Assembly (NCBI GenBank): GCA_041391765.1
Contig: JAWKNJ010000014.1
Span: 124,001-188,000, forward strand
Direction: 5' to 3'
Source: SHAN690 sp041391765
Lineage (GTDB): Bacteria > Bacteroidota > Bacteroidia > Flavobacteriales_G > Salibacteraceae
Length of the DNA stretch: 64,000 nt
The position numbers and the translations under genes were made by a program. The notes beneath the pieces are model-generated. The model was not told where the DNA came from, ran no database searches, and saw nothing but the letters and a program-made list of their open reading frames with translations. This document shows positions 32,783 through 43,800 of this stretch, piece by piece (the stretch's first letter is position 1; every line of letters begins with the position of its first letter).

Positions 32783-33789
32783 GTATGACTTCCTCGAATC
32801 AATTGATCCAAGTCACCCTCGCCTTTGATGGATACCGCCTTTTCTAACTGATCCTGCATGGCTTCCTCGTAACGGAAACGGTCTTCTTTGTAGAACACTC
32901 CGAACGGTCTCGGTAAGCCGCCTTCCAGTGGATTGTTCGTGAACATGCGGCTCATCAGCATGGCCTTCCCAAGGTCGTTGTAGTCATGAATCCAAAGGTC
33001 TTCCTTGCTGAAATCGCTCAATGAAACCACTTCAGGCTTCATACCATTCAATCGAATGCCTTTGTCCATTTCCGCTCCAAAAACCAGCGGCTGACCTTGC
33101 TCCACCATGATGGTCGAATCAGCCTTAGTTGCTTTGTCTGTGAAAACCTCGAAGGCGCCATCGTTGAACACGTTGCAGTTCTGGTAGATCTCCACCAATG
33201 AAGTGCCTTGATGATCATTAGCTTCTTTCAACACATCACGCATGTGCTTTGGGTCGCGGTCCATGGTGCGCGCTACAAACGTAGCATCAGCACCCAGTGC
33301 TAAGGCTTGCGGGTTAAACGGATGATCCAACGAACCCATCGGGGTCGACTTAGTCACTTGTCCCTTTGGGGAGGTCGGAGAATATTGTCCCTTGGTCAAT
33401 CCGTAAATCTCGTTGTTGAAGAGAAGTACATTGACATTGAAGTTTCTTCTCAGCAAGTGAATCAAGTGATTTCCGCCAATGGAGAGGCTATCGCCATCAC
33501 CCGTGATGATCCAAACACTCAAGTCAGGTCTGGCAGCCTTTAGTCCACTAGCAACGGCTGTGGCACGTCCATGAATGCTGTGCATTCCGTAAGTGTCCAT
33601 GTAATATGGAAAGCGTGATGAGCATCCAATGCCGCTGATGAACACGGTGTCTTTTTTATCGACTCCGGCTTCGGCCAACGTGCTTTGCATTTGCTTCAGG
33701 ATGCTGTAGTCTCCACAACCGGGGCACCATCTTACGTCCTGATCGCTGGCAAAATCTTTCGCTGTATAGTTCTGTGTTGTCGCCTCCAT
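32770..33789 (-). CDS. korB: 2-oxoglutarate:ferredoxin oxidoreductase subunit beta
   Basis: A 339-residue thiamine-diphosphate subunit. Cysteine motif WCPGCGDYSIL near residue 21, TPP/Mg motif GDGDSLSIGGNHLIHLLRRN, and NNEIYGLTKGQYSPTSPKG are diagnostic for the KorB/PorB family. With KorA it interconverts 2-oxoglutarate and succinyl-CoA plus CO2 using ferredoxin. One base separates it from korA. A pyruvate or other 2-oxoacid substrate is not excluded by sequence reading alone. Confidence 0.93.
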   Translation of the reverse strand: MEATTQNYTAKDFASDQDVRWCPGCGDYSILKQMQSTLAEAGVDKKDTVFISGIGCSSRFPYYMDTYGMHSIHGRATAVASGLKAARPDLSVWIITGDGDSLSIGGNHLIHLLRRNFNVNVLLFNNEIYGLTKGQYSPTSPKGQVTKSTPMGSLDHPFNPQALALGADATFVARTMDRDPKHMRDVLKEANDHQGTSLVEIYQNCNVFNDGAFEVFTDKATKADSTIMVEQGQPLVFGAEMDKGIRLNGMKPEVVSLSDFSKEDLWIHDYNDLGKAMLMSRMFTNNPLEGGLPRPFGVFYKEDRFRYEEAMQDQLEKAVSIKGEGDLDQLIRGSHTWTV

Positions 33790-33790
33790 C

Positions 33791-35638
33791 CTATACCAAT
33801 TCTGTGATTCGTTCCTTAATTTCTCTGGCCGTGAATGGCATTCCCTGAATCTTGTTCAAGCCAATAGCGCCAATACCGTACTTCGCATTGATGATGTGCA
33901 CCAATTGCTTGTTGTTGATTTCAGGCACAAGCACTGTTTCAAATCCCGCTAAAATCTCACCCAAATTCCTTGGAAATGGATTGAGGTATCGAAGATGAGC
34001 GTGGCTCACCGCGTGACCTTCTTCAATCATGTCGCGAACAGCTGTTCGAATGGCACCATAGGTCGACCCCCAGCCCAACACCAACACCTTTCCGGATTTT
34101 TCTCCCTGAGCCATTTCCTGCTCGGGAATATCCTCAGCGATCAACTCCAACTTCTCTTGTCTGATCTTCACCATCAACTCGTGGTTATGTGGATCGTAAC
34201 TTACGTTTCCGGTTTCGTTCTCTTTCTCCAATCCTCCTACGCGATGCTCTAGTCCTTCCATGCCCGGGATTGCCCATTCACGCACTAGATCAGCATTGCG
34301 CTTGTATGGATAGAACACACCATCTTTCATTGACTTCTCCTTGCTAGCCCATCGCGGTTTTATGGCAGGCAGGTCAGCCGCATTAGGAAAATTCCATGGT
34401 TCTGAGCCATTGGCGATGTAGCCATCGCTCAAAAACATCACGGGCATCATGTGTTCCACAGAAATGCGAACTGCCTCTCGTACCGCATCGAAACAATCCG
34501 ATGGTGTACATGGAGCAACGATCGCCACCTGAGCTTCTCCGTTTCGGCCATATAAGGCTTGCATGAGGTCGCTTTGCTCTGTTTTGGTTGGCAGTCCCGT
34601 ACTTGGACCTCCGCGCTGAACGTTAATAACCAGCAATGGAAGCTCTAACATGATGGCCAAGCCAATCGCCTCACCTTTCAATGCGATACCAGGGCCACTT
34701 GATGCCGTAACCCCAAGTGCGCCTCCGTAACTCGCTCCGATGGCAGCGCAAACAGCGGCAATTTCATCCTCCGCTTGGAATGTTTTTACTCCGTAGTTTT
34801 TGTGTCGAGCCAATTCATGCAAAATGTCGGATGCAGGAGTGATTGGATACGATCCATAAAACAAATCCAGACCGGCCTTTTTCGCAGCAACTATTACTCC
34901 GATCGCGGTGGCCTGGTTTCCCATGATGCTGCGATACTGTCCCTTTGGAAGGTGAGCAGATTCAACTTCGAATCTCGTGGTAAATGTCTCGTTCGTATCC
35001 CCAAAGTAGTAGCCTGCCTTCAGTGCGCTCAGGTTAGCATTCTTGACTTCCTCGTTCTTTGAAAACTTCTCAGTGATGAACTTGGTAGTGGTATCCATGG
35101 ACCGATTGTACATCCAAAGCAGGAAGCCTAACACGAACATGTTTTTGCATCGATCCACTTCCTTCGTTCCAAGGCCAGTATTCACCAATGCTTCCTTGGT
35201 CATTTTGGTCACGTCAATTTCGATGACGCGATACTTATCCAGAGTCTTATCAAGCAGTGGATTCTCTTCGTCCTCATACTTTGCTAGGCGGAGGTTTTTC
35301 TTGTCGAATCCGGAAGTGTTGGCAATGACGGTTCCACCTATTTTCAACTGGTCTAAATTGGCTTTCAAAGCAGCAGCATTCATTGCAACCAAAACTTCAA
35401 CCTCATCACCTGGCGTGAAAATGTCTATGCTGGCAAAGTGTAGTTTGAATCCAGAAACTCCGGCAACGGTACCCTGTGGAGCTCTAATCTCAGCAGGGAA
35501 GTTTGGAAACGTGCTAATGTCGTTTCCGTAGAGCGCGTTTGTATTTGTGAAAAGGCTCCCTGTCAGCTGCATTCCATCACCACTGTCACCGGCAAAGAGA
35601 ATCGTGACATCCTTCTTCTTTTCTGTAGCTTTTGTCAT
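33791..35638 (-). CDS. korA: 2-oxoglutarate:ferredoxin oxidoreductase, fused gamma-alpha subunit
   Basis: A 615-residue protein. Residues 1-190 are the gamma domain (VTILFAGDSGDGMQLTGSLF), followed by the alpha domain with FYGSYPITPASDILHELARH, then AEDEIAAVCAAIGASYGGAL and TASSGPGIALKGEAIGLA. The gamma-alpha fusion is the common form in Bacteroidota. The gene has its own -7 box at 35654 and is followed by korB after one base. Together they serve as an alternative to the 2-oxoglutarate dehydrogenase complex or for CO2-linked TCA chemistry. Confidence 0.93.
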   Translation of the reverse strand: MTKATEKKKDVTILFAGDSGDGMQLTGSLFTNTNALYGNDISTFPNFPAEIRAPQGTVAGVSGFKLHFASIDIFTPGDEVEVLVAMNAAALKANLDQLKIGGTVIANTSGFDKKNLRLAKYEDEENPLLDKTLDKYRVIEIDVTKMTKEALVNTGLGTKEVDRCKNMFVLGFLLWMYNRSMDTTTKFITEKFSKNEEVKNANLSALKAGYYFGDTNETFTTRFEVESAHLPKGQYRSIMGNQATAIGVIVAAKKAGLDLFYGSYPITPASDILHELARHKNYGVKTFQAEDEIAAVCAAIGASYGGALGVTASSGPGIALKGEAIGLAIMLELPLLVINVQRGGPSTGLPTKTEQSDLMQALYGRNGEAQVAIVAPCTPSDCFDAVREAVRISVEHMMPVMFLSDGYIANGSEPWNFPNAADLPAIKPRWASKEKSMKDGVFYPYKRNADLVREWAIPGMEGLEHRVGGLEKENETGNVSYDPHNHELMVKIRQEKLELIAEDIPEQEMAQGEKSGKVLVLGWGSTYGAIRTAVRDMIEEGHAVSHAHLRYLNPFPRNLGEILAGFETVLVPEINNKQLVHIINAKYGIGAIGLNKIQGMPFTAREIKERITELV

Positions 35639-35653
35639 GGCTTAAATCGATTG

Positions 35654-35661
35654 CGAATGTA
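35654..35661 (-). promoter_or_regulatory. Candidate -7 box (TACATTCG) of korAB
   Basis: On the minus strand TACATTCG lies 15 bases upstream of the korA ATG. No clear -33 TTG was seen. Confidence 0.35.
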
Positions 35662-35751
35662 GCCCATTGATTGGGGATTTTTATGTGACTTCAGGTACGA
35701 TTGTCAACACGAATCCCAACTCTAAATCCATATTTACGTTATGTTTATAGC

Positions 35752-37833
35752 ATGAGTAAACTGCGGATGAGGACGTATCTGAAGCTTGTGCTTGTTTTCA
35801 GCATTGCCATTACCGTTGGTTGCAGGCGTGAGTTGGAACCGCCCGAGGTAGAAAACGAGCTTTTGACTCCCATTTTGAGGACGTCATTGGACATCTCCAA
35901 GATAGTCCCTGATTCGCTTCGCTCTGAGGCTGATGACGGGTTGATTTCATTGGTTTACCGAACTACTCTTTACGAGTCCACGCTCGACATTTTTGATGAA
36001 CTCACCACCAAGCAGTTTGAAAACGTGGCCAAGCTTGACTCGCTCAAACTGGACGACAGAATTGTTGAAAACCACATTACCCTTGGGCAAATTGCTGAAA
36101 ATGATCAAGTGTATGGGCCAACAATAATTGCATTGAATGGGCAAACTGTTCCAATTCCCGCCATCTCCAACCTCAGCTTTGGTCCAAATGTGCTTGACGG
36201 TTCTGAGTTCTTCGATGAGATGACCTTAGACACCGGTTACATGACCATTTCGATCTCCAACGGATTCCCTTCAAGTATATCAGACATAGACTTTTCCATT
36301 GTCAATCAGACCGCGCAGAATGCCATCGTTCAGGATACGTTCAGCAAAATCTATCCGAATCAGACTAGAAGTAAAACCTATGACTTGGATCAGGATCCTC
36401 GCGTTGTCGTAGAGTCCTTTTTAGAAGCATGGGTCGACAATTTCAACCTGGACGCCAGCTCTGGCCCGGTGTTGATTGACACCAGCGATCGAATTACGGT
36501 CAAAATAACAATCGGTGACTTACGCGTTTATGCGGCTGTGGCCGTTTTTCCCCAGCAAAACATCATAAACACGGGAGACATCAACGCCATGCAGCAAGTA
36601 AGCAATTCACGCATCATTAAGGCTGTCGCGAAAAAAGGATTCGTAAATGTCGAAGTGGTGAGTACAGTAGAAGACGAATTGTACTTCTATTACAATATTC
36701 CTGAAGGACTATACAATGGTAGTCCCTTTGATATCAACGAGACTATTCCTGCTGCACCTTCATCCAACAAACCATCCAAAAAATCCTTCAAGTATGATGT
36801 AAGCGGCTATGAATTCGGTATGACGGGTTACCCCATAAAAGATTCTTTCAATGTCTTCTACAGCGAGTTGCGTGGTGAAATCCAATATACAGGGAAAAAA
36901 CGCAACATCACATTGGAAGACAGCATTCGCATCTTCGTTCACCTGAGCGGATTTATCCCCGAATACATGGAGGGTTATGCCGGGGACACTACCATAAGCG
37001 TGGGTCCGTCAATAGCCAAGTTGAGTTTGTTTGACAAACTATCCGCAAAATCATTGAGTTTCGAGCAAGTTAAGATGTCAGTCGGCATTTCCAATGGCAA
37101 CAATGTTCCTTTCAAAATTGCTATTCACGAGATAAAAGCCAAGAACACCAAAACCGGTAAGAGTGTGTCCATTGATTTGGGCAGCGTTGACAACCCAATC
37201 AGCGTGAGCGGTGCCTCAAGCATTTTTGAGCCTTGGGAAAATTCATGGTCGTTTGAAAACGCCACGGCAAACCTTAACAATGTGCTATCCATATTTCCTG
37301 ATCAGTTTGAAACCTCGATGACCATTGAGATCAATCCGGATAAAGACACGAATGACTTAACGCAATTTGCCGTTGATTCGAACAAGCTGAGCGCTTATGC
37401 TGACATTGAGATTCCACTATCGTTCATTGCTGATGAACTAACACTAATTGACACTGTGGAATTCAGTTCCGCAAACATCAGTTCGCCTGAAGGAATCGGA
37501 TCCGGGACGTTGTACGCCATTGTAGACAATTCTTTTCCACTGCGTGCAGAAATTGAGCTAATGTTTCTTGATGCTGGAGGAAATAGGCTGCAACAGGTGA
37601 CTTTTGATGAGGAAGTCGCTGCCGGCAAACTCAACAATCCTACAGAAACAGTTTTAGCATGGAGTTTTGATCGGAATTCATTTGACAATGTGCTTTCCGC
37701 AAGCCATGTGATTATGAAAGCATCCGTGAGTACGGTTTCCACTTCCACTCCGGTAAAGATTTACAGCACCATGGATCTTGATGTGAAGCTCAGCGCGCGG
37801 TTCAACTATTTGTACGGGGGTAAAAAGAAATGA
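35752..37833 (+). CDS. Large hypothetical lipoprotein
   Basis: A 693-residue probable lipoprotein. I start at the ATG at 35752, giving MSKLRMRTYLKLVLVFSIAITVGCR with a lipobox-like ITVGC; the frame extends 17 codons further to a TTG at 35701 with no signal. The mature part is beta-rich and acidic without a recognised domain. Its stop overlaps the start of the DUF5723 outer-membrane protein by four bases (ATGA). The pairing suggests a surface lipoprotein working with that barrel protein; this is inference. Confidence 0.8.
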   Translation: MSKLRMRTYLKLVLVFSIAITVGCRRELEPPEVENELLTPILRTSLDISKIVPDSLRSEADDGLISLVYRTTLYESTLDIFDELTTKQFENVAKLDSLKLDDRIVENHITLGQIAENDQVYGPTIIALNGQTVPIPAISNLSFGPNVLDGSEFFDEMTLDTGYMTISISNGFPSSISDIDFSIVNQTAQNAIVQDTFSKIYPNQTRSKTYDLDQDPRVVVESFLEAWVDNFNLDASSGPVLIDTSDRITVKITIGDLRVYAAVAVFPQQNIINTGDINAMQQVSNSRIIKAVAKKGFVNVEVVSTVEDELYFYYNIPEGLYNGSPFDINETIPAAPSSNKPSKKSFKYDVSGYEFGMTGYPIKDSFNVFYSELRGEIQYTGKKRNITLEDSIRIFVHLSGFIPEYMEGYAGDTTISVGPSIAKLSLFDKLSAKSLSFEQVKMSVGISNGNNVPFKIAIHEIKAKNTKTGKSVSIDLGSVDNPISVSGASSIFEPWENSWSFENATANLNNVLSIFPDQFETSMTIEINPDKDTNDLTQFAVDSNKLSAYADIEIPLSFIADELTLIDTVEFSSANISSPEGIGSGTLYAIVDNSFPLRAEIELMFLDAGGNRLQQVTFDEEVAAGKLNNPTETVLAWSFDRNSFDNVLSASHVIMKASVSTVSTSTPVKIYSTMDLDVKLSARFNYLYGGKKK

Positions 37834-39074
37834 GGTTAGCCATAATCATCACCCTGTTGACAGCGGCATCCGTGCATGCTTGGGCTCAAAGCGATTGGAT
37901 TTGGAACCAATACCTCTATTCTGGAGACACCAATCTTTCCAGAGGAGGAATTTGGTGTCATGCTGAATATGGAATTCAGACCAACACTTTGTCGAATAAG
38001 TTAATGAACGAGGCCATTTACCAAGGAAGAATCAACTCTGCAACGAGTGATGCAGTTGTTGACCTGAATTCGGCAGACTACACCAGATTGAGTGCGGGAA
38101 CCAACGGAGCAATTTGGTATCGAACTGCACGCCCGAATGCGTGGCGATTCCTGTTTGGGCTGGGGTATAACGATCACGCCATTGGATTGATGAAAAACGG
38201 GGTTGCCCAACTTTACCTGAAAGGCAATGGTCCATTCGAGGATCAAAAGATGGAGCTCGGGCCATCCGAAATAACTTACCACAGCTATCAGTTTGCTGGT
38301 TTAGGTATAGAACACGGCAAACAAAACGTTACATGGGGCATTACTGCTCAGCTGATCAAATCAAGCCGATACACGCACCTCAAATTAGGTGAGTCAAGTC
38401 TATACACGGCTCCATATGGGACGGCTGTAGAATCGAGTCTTAACTTCCGGTATGATGCCAGCGCATCCGAACAGGCTAAGCTAAGCGCATGGTATGGAAC
38501 TGGTTACAGCCTCAACGCCTACTACGTTTACAAAGCAAGTGAGAAAGCTCCTATGATTTGTGTCGAATTGCGCGATGCCGGTCAGATATTCTACCAAGGG
38601 GTAAGACGCTTGAGGCTAAATGACAGTCTTAACTTTTATGGTGTGGGGGTGAATAATATTCTGCAATTGGACGACAGCCTCGTTTCCGGTGAAAACCTTG
38701 ATAGCATAGAAGCCTTATTAGGCCTGCAACAAAGTCATCCAAAGCTCACAACTTGGCTACCTGCACATTTCAACATTCATTTTATTCAGCCACTTTCCGA
38801 GAAAGTCAGACTCGAAATTGGGTTGAAACAATATGTGAGCATGGGAATCCCCGAGGTGGCTGTGGGCATAGCCTTTCAGCCCAAGCCTTGGATTTCATTC
38901 GAACCACGAATTCGATTCGGAGGATTCACTCGCTTTGATGTTGGGTTGAATGCATTTCTCCAAGCCGGACAACATCTTCAAATCATTCTGAAGTCAGAAC
39001 AGTTTGAAAACCTAATTGCCCCCGACAAATCGACCAGCCAATACCTCTTCTTTGGAGGGCAGGTTTCATTTTAG
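37830..39074 (+). CDS. DUF5723-like outer-membrane protein
   Basis: A 414-residue protein with a signal peptide (MRLAIIITLLTAASVHAWAQ). Alternating hydrophobic strands through the length, and a C-terminal aromatic residue (SQYLFFGGQVSF), fit an outer-membrane beta-barrel. The N-terminal text (WIWNQYLYSGDTNLSRGGIW) resembles DUF5723/PorP-like Bacteroidota barrel proteins; the assignment is from memory and is moderate. It overlaps the upstream lipoprotein gene by four bases, and at the other end its stop overlaps the convergent stress-protein gene by four bases. Confidence 0.72.
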   Translation: MRLAIIITLLTAASVHAWAQSDWIWNQYLYSGDTNLSRGGIWCHAEYGIQTNTLSNKLMNEAIYQGRINSATSDAVVDLNSADYTRLSAGTNGAIWYRTARPNAWRFLFGLGYNDHAIGLMKNGVAQLYLKGNGPFEDQKMELGPSEITYHSYQFAGLGIEHGKQNVTWGITAQLIKSSRYTHLKLGESSLYTAPYGTAVESSLNFRYDASASEQAKLSAWYGTGYSLNAYYVYKASEKAPMICVELRDAGQIFYQGVRRLRLNDSLNFYGVGVNNILQLDDSLVSGENLDSIEALLGLQQSHPKLTTWLPAHFNIHFIQPLSEKVRLEIGLKQYVSMGIPEVAVGIAFQPKPWISFEPRIRFGGFTRFDVGLNAFLQAGQHLQIILKSEQFENLIAPDKSTSQYLFFGGQVSF

Positions 39075-39868
39075 GAAATTGTTAGTACGGGTATATCCAG
39101 ATGCTGCGCCAGCTTCTTGGAAACACTTGGATGAATGAGTCGCTGAAACCAAGACGCTTTGCGCGGAATCGTCATTACAATATCCATGTCATTGCCATGA
39201 GCGTAGTCTGTAATCGCCTGCTCGACATTCTCGGAAGTAATCACTTCAAATCGATGATTTAAACCCTGAAGCTGAACATGAAAATCATAGCCGTGCTCAG
39301 CGTCCTCACCTGATATTTCATCTTGTTTTTCAGTAACTGTAAGGACTGTTACCTCAGAGTTCTTCAAAAGGCTCATCACCTGATCCGGAAGTTGCTTTTC
39401 GATCTTTAAATCTGTGGCAAACAATACTTGTTTTGGATCTCGAATTCTATAATGGCCTGGTACGGCAATGACAGGACGGTCAGCAATTCTGATAACACTC
39501 GCTGCAACACTACCGAGCATCACTTCTTTTAAACCAGTGGCTCCTGTTGTTCCCATCACGATCATATCCGCCTTATGCAGCCTCGCTGCGGATGCGATGG
39601 CCTGATCGGGCTCACCATATTCGCACAGGGTTTCCAATTTCATTCCAGGGAATTCCTCCAAGACCCAATTTGTTTCCTCTTCTATACCCGCCACAGAAGC
39701 TTCGTGTAGCACCTCCCGAAGTGAAATCATAGAGGAGGTGGTCGACCTCGGCTCAACGTATGAATTCATCATCACATAATGAGTATCCATGCCAAATAAG
39801 CGAACGGCATAGCGTATTGCATTTTTGGCTGCGTCAGAAAAATCGGTTGGAATAATTATCGTCATCAT
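39071..39868 (-). CDS. Universal stress protein, two-domain
   Basis: A 265-residue tandem UspA protein. N-terminal domain: MTIIIPTDFSDAAKNAIRYA with the ATP-binding-like loop IVMGTTGATGLKEVMLGSVA. The second half is more divergent (VLFATDLKIEKQLPDQVM ... TIPRKASWFQRLIHP), without the G-2x-G-9x-G loop seen in the first, so only the first domain probably binds nucleotide. Three bases separate it from the second stress-protein gene upstream; the two are an operon and probably a tandem duplication. Confidence 0.88.
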   Translation of the reverse strand: MMTIIIPTDFSDAAKNAIRYAVRLFGMDTHYVMMNSYVEPRSTTSSMISLREVLHEASVAGIEEETNWVLEEFPGMKLETLCEYGEPDQAIASAARLHKADMIVMGTTGATGLKEVMLGSVAASVIRIADRPVIAVPGHYRIRDPKQVLFATDLKIEKQLPDQVMSLLKNSEVTVLTVTEKQDEISGEDAEHGYDFHVQLQGLNHRFEVITSENVEQAITDYAHGNDMDIVMTIPRKASWFQRLIHPSVSKKLAQHLDIPVLTIS

Positions 39869-39871
39869 AGT

Positions 39872-40741
39872 TTAGAATAATCCTGAGAATGGATTGCTAT
39901 CGCTTTTAAACTCTTGAATTCTAACCGTCAGAACAGGTAAGTCAGCGTGATTTACTACGCTTTCCGCGTGGCTTCCAATAAAGAATCTGCTCAATCCAAC
40001 TCGACCATGTGTTTCCATGCAAATCGCGTCCGCATTGGTGCGCTTAGCGGCAGCCAAAACACCAGCCTGAATGCTTCGCTCATTGATCACGTGCATCTCG
40101 TAATTCTTCAACTTCCACTCTTTGGCAAAATCAGAAATGAGTTTTTCCGTCTTATCGGTCGTTTCAAAATGGTCAGGTGTTACCACCTTTACCAAGTGAA
40201 TCTTCGCATCAAAAAGGTTGACAAAATTGAATAGCTTTTCAAAGTTGTCGGCCGCCTCACCATAGAAATTTGAAGCAAAAACTATGTTTTTAAAATCGAA
40301 GTTTTCATGACGATGTTTTACCGTTAACACAGGACAATCAGCTAATCGAACCACCTTTTCAGTATTCGATCCGATGAACACTTCGTGTGCTCCACTGTCT
40401 CCGTGAGAACCCATCACAATCAGATCTATTTCATGCTCTTTAGCTTGCGAGGCAATGGTTTCGTAAACACCATCAAATTGCAACACTTCAACCGCGTTCA
40501 CTCCTTTCAGGAACGGTTTCTCGAAAAGCTCCTTGAAGCGCTTTTTTACCAACTTCATCCAAAAGATTCCCTCTGCTGCGTCTGCATATGATTGGAATGA
40601 GTCATTGCGATCATAAACCGGAATGTCTAAAATGTGTAGAATATAAAGTCGTGCCTCTGTTCGCTTTGCAATACTGGCAGCCACTTCCACTGCATGTTCT
40701 GCACATTCACTAAAATCTGTTGGAACGAGTATTTTTCTCAT
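39872..40741 (-). CDS. Universal stress protein, two-domain
   Basis: A 289-residue tandem UspA protein with MRKILVPTDFSECAEHAVEV at the start and ATP-binding-type loops in both halves: IVMGSHGDSGAHEVFIGSNT and METHGRVGLSRFFIGSHAES. The ATG at 40741 is preferred; a TTG 18 bases earlier would add MNSINV. First gene of a two-gene minus-strand operon. Likely a stress- or energy-state-responsive protein; no specific role is readable. Confidence 0.9.
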   Translation of the reverse strand: MRKILVPTDFSECAEHAVEVAASIAKRTEARLYILHILDIPVYDRNDSFQSYADAAEGIFWMKLVKKRFKELFEKPFLKGVNAVEVLQFDGVYETIASQAKEHEIDLIVMGSHGDSGAHEVFIGSNTEKVVRLADCPVLTVKHRHENFDFKNIVFASNFYGEAADNFEKLFNFVNLFDAKIHLVKVVTPDHFETTDKTEKLISDFAKEWKLKNYEMHVINERSIQAGVLAAAKRTNADAICMETHGRVGLSRFFIGSHAESVVNHADLPVLTVRIQEFKSDSNPFSGLF

Positions 40742-40865
40742 GACGTTAATTGAGTTCAAAGGTTAGGTTGTTATGCCTCACGCGAATTGACCTGGCTCAC
40801 AACCAATGTTGATTCTAGTCAGTGAAGATATAATGAGAAATGTAACTAAGAGGTTAACCTTTCAG

Positions 40866-43800
40866 TTACCTCAAGAATACTTGGGTGGTATAGTTGGATT
40901 CAGACCAAGATAGTTGCACAACATATATTCCCGCAGCCAACCTTTCTAAGTTAATTTGTTTGGTGTAGGATTGAACTACTATAGCAGAATTGGAGTATGC
41001 TAATTTCCCGGAGCTGTCAAACAACTTCAAGTCAACTGATTCACTCTTCGAGAAGTTGAAATTCATCCATAGATTTTTACCATCGCTCCAAACCTTCGGA
41101 CCTTGTTCGTTCGCTTGATTGCTAACCCCTAAAGCCTCCTTAAAGTTCAGAGAAGTCCTAGCTGTATTGCTACAGTTGTTCACGTTGAATGCGGTCATTT
41201 CTACTACAAATTCTCCAAGGCCAAATTGATGTGTTGGGTTCTTGAGTGTTGACTCTTGTCCGTCTCCGAATTTCCATACGTATCGACTAGCTCCATTTGA
41301 TTGATTGGAAAACTGAACTTCTTGATCATCTACAACCAATGCATTGAAGGAGGCTATCACTTGCTCAGGTTCATGGATATTAAACGAATCTCTCATTGCT
41401 GAACAAAGTCCATCAGATATAACGTTGATAAAATAATGGCCTGGTAACAAGTTTCCAAACTGCACTTTGCCTTGACCAGTAAATGACTTCGAGCCAATTG
41501 TCGATTGTTGATCATCTCTTAGTTCAAAAAGCCAATTACCTGATTGAGGGCTTGAGAATGACACAACGCCATCATCCTTCCCGCTGCACGTTACATCTGA
41601 CACGACTTTAGAGAGTGGAGCTGTCGCGTGCAAGACAAATCGCGGAGTTTGTTGATTAGCCGTCAAAAACACATCTACGTATTTTATCGATTTAATGTCA
41701 ATCATGTCTCCAGTTTCTAAATCCTCTAAAAACAAACATGAAGTCGGCTCGAAATTCAAAATCTCAGTGAATTCTAATCGATAAGTTTTGCTCGTTTGAA
41801 CCAAGGTCTGAATTGGAATGGAAACATCAGCGGTTAAACTCGGTTGTGAATTGATTGAATATGCTAAGCTGTCACTGGAAAAGCTAACTAGATTGAGCAC
41901 ACCAGATTCATAACTATAGAACTTCTCAGCGTCCAATTCGGAATCGAGCCTTTGCGTGCCGCCTTCTTTAAAACGAATAACCATATCATCTGTCGCAGTT
42001 TGACTTATTAAGGTAAACCTTAGCAATGGACTCTTGTCAATTTCCTCAGGATCCAAAAAACCTTGACCGTTATTTGATTTTACGCTCTCAGCAGATGTGA
42101 GCACCGGATCAGAACCATTGGAATGAACCCAAAAAGCTTGGGATGATGCAATATACCTAGAGCCTCCATTTGTTCCGACTCCACCTACATAACTGCTATA
42201 CACTCCTGCATCGGGGTCAAATATGTAAATGGCATCATTAACGTTCGTTTTTATCCAACCCGCAGCATCCCAATCGATTTCGCTAGCATAAGGATTTCCG
42301 ACCATTGTCCAACCATCATTAATCGAATCGCCAGAATTAGTGTGACTAACATTAAGATCAACCGCACCTACCAATATCGGTCCAGTGACATCGATAGTAA
42401 AAGGTGCGGTGCCTGCCGAATTGTCTCCACACCACACCCAAAACCCTTCCCCGGGGGTAATGGGTTGATTCGAGTTTACTAGCGGCACCCATCCGTAATT
42501 GTTATCTCCGGGCACACTTTCATCATATGCAGATATTGAGGTAAAAGGGAAATTCGGCCAATCGGATCCTATGAACCCACTGGTGACAAAGTCATCATCC
42601 CATTGTTCAAAATCGGCTCCTTGAACAGGCGAACACAGAAACCTCCAATTTGTTTCTCCTGCATCTATGTAGCGCTGCACAGTGACATTTCCCAAAATGC
42701 TTCCTGCATTCACTGGCGCAATTCTCGCATCGCCCAATGCATCGGATAGGATCACAAGAGCGTTCGAGTTTAAATCCAACTGTCCATCCTCAAGAAATAA
42801 AGCCTCTCTTATATACTGATCTCCTGAGCCTATTTGAACCCCATTCGAATTATTAATTTCCAGTTCATAAAAAGAGTTTGCTCCACTAATTATTTGCGAA
42901 GAACTTCCCACGAAGCTTATCCGGCCATTGTTATAGGTGGAGGTGCCTGTATAATCTCCATAAACATTCAGAGTAGCACTTGAAGCAAATGAAATTGTTG
43001 CTCCAGGGTTTATCGAAAGGTCACCAGCGTCTACTGAACCCGAAATCGTTGGCATATTACCTCCAATGGGGCTTGTGGGAATTTCCGCAGCACTGCTCAA
43101 GGTTGGAATGCCACCAGACCAGTTAGCCGCATCTGACCAATCACTCGTATATCCAAGCCAGAAGGTTGTTTTATTGTAGATTCTAACATCATCCAGATGA
43201 ATCCCTCTCTGATTGGCAGCACTTTGGCCACGCCATGCCACATAGTAGGTCGCGGATGATGAGACTGTGAACTCAATGCTTTCGTCTTGATACGCAGTAT
43301 TCGAAAATCCAGTATACGTGGCCAGCGTTTGAACTACTGACGCTGTGGTTTGAGCGCTGGTCAAATAAACCGTCATATTCTCTGTAAATCCGGCATTTCG
43401 TGCGCGGAAAGAATAATCAAGCAAATAAGTTTCTCCGGTCTCCAGGTAAATACAACCCGTAAATAGCCAATCATTAGCAGCGGTGGTTGTATTTCGAAGT
43501 CTAGCATTCTGGCTTCCACTTCTAGGGGCTTGGGTTGATTGTTCCCATTGTCTGGCATCCCCATTAGCATTAATGATCAGCCAGTCTGAAAGATCTTCGC
43601 TGGCTTCAAATCCCATGGTTATCACACCTTGAGCAAGGTTGGCACTTTGATTAGTGACACTGTATCCTGCAAACTCATCATTGGCGGCAATTCCATCTCC
43701 TGACAGCTGAGTTCTAACATCAATAGTGTGTGTTTGTGCCGCAGAAAGGTTTGCTGCAAAACTGTACACAGCCGTTGCGCCAGATGCAATTGTACCAGTA

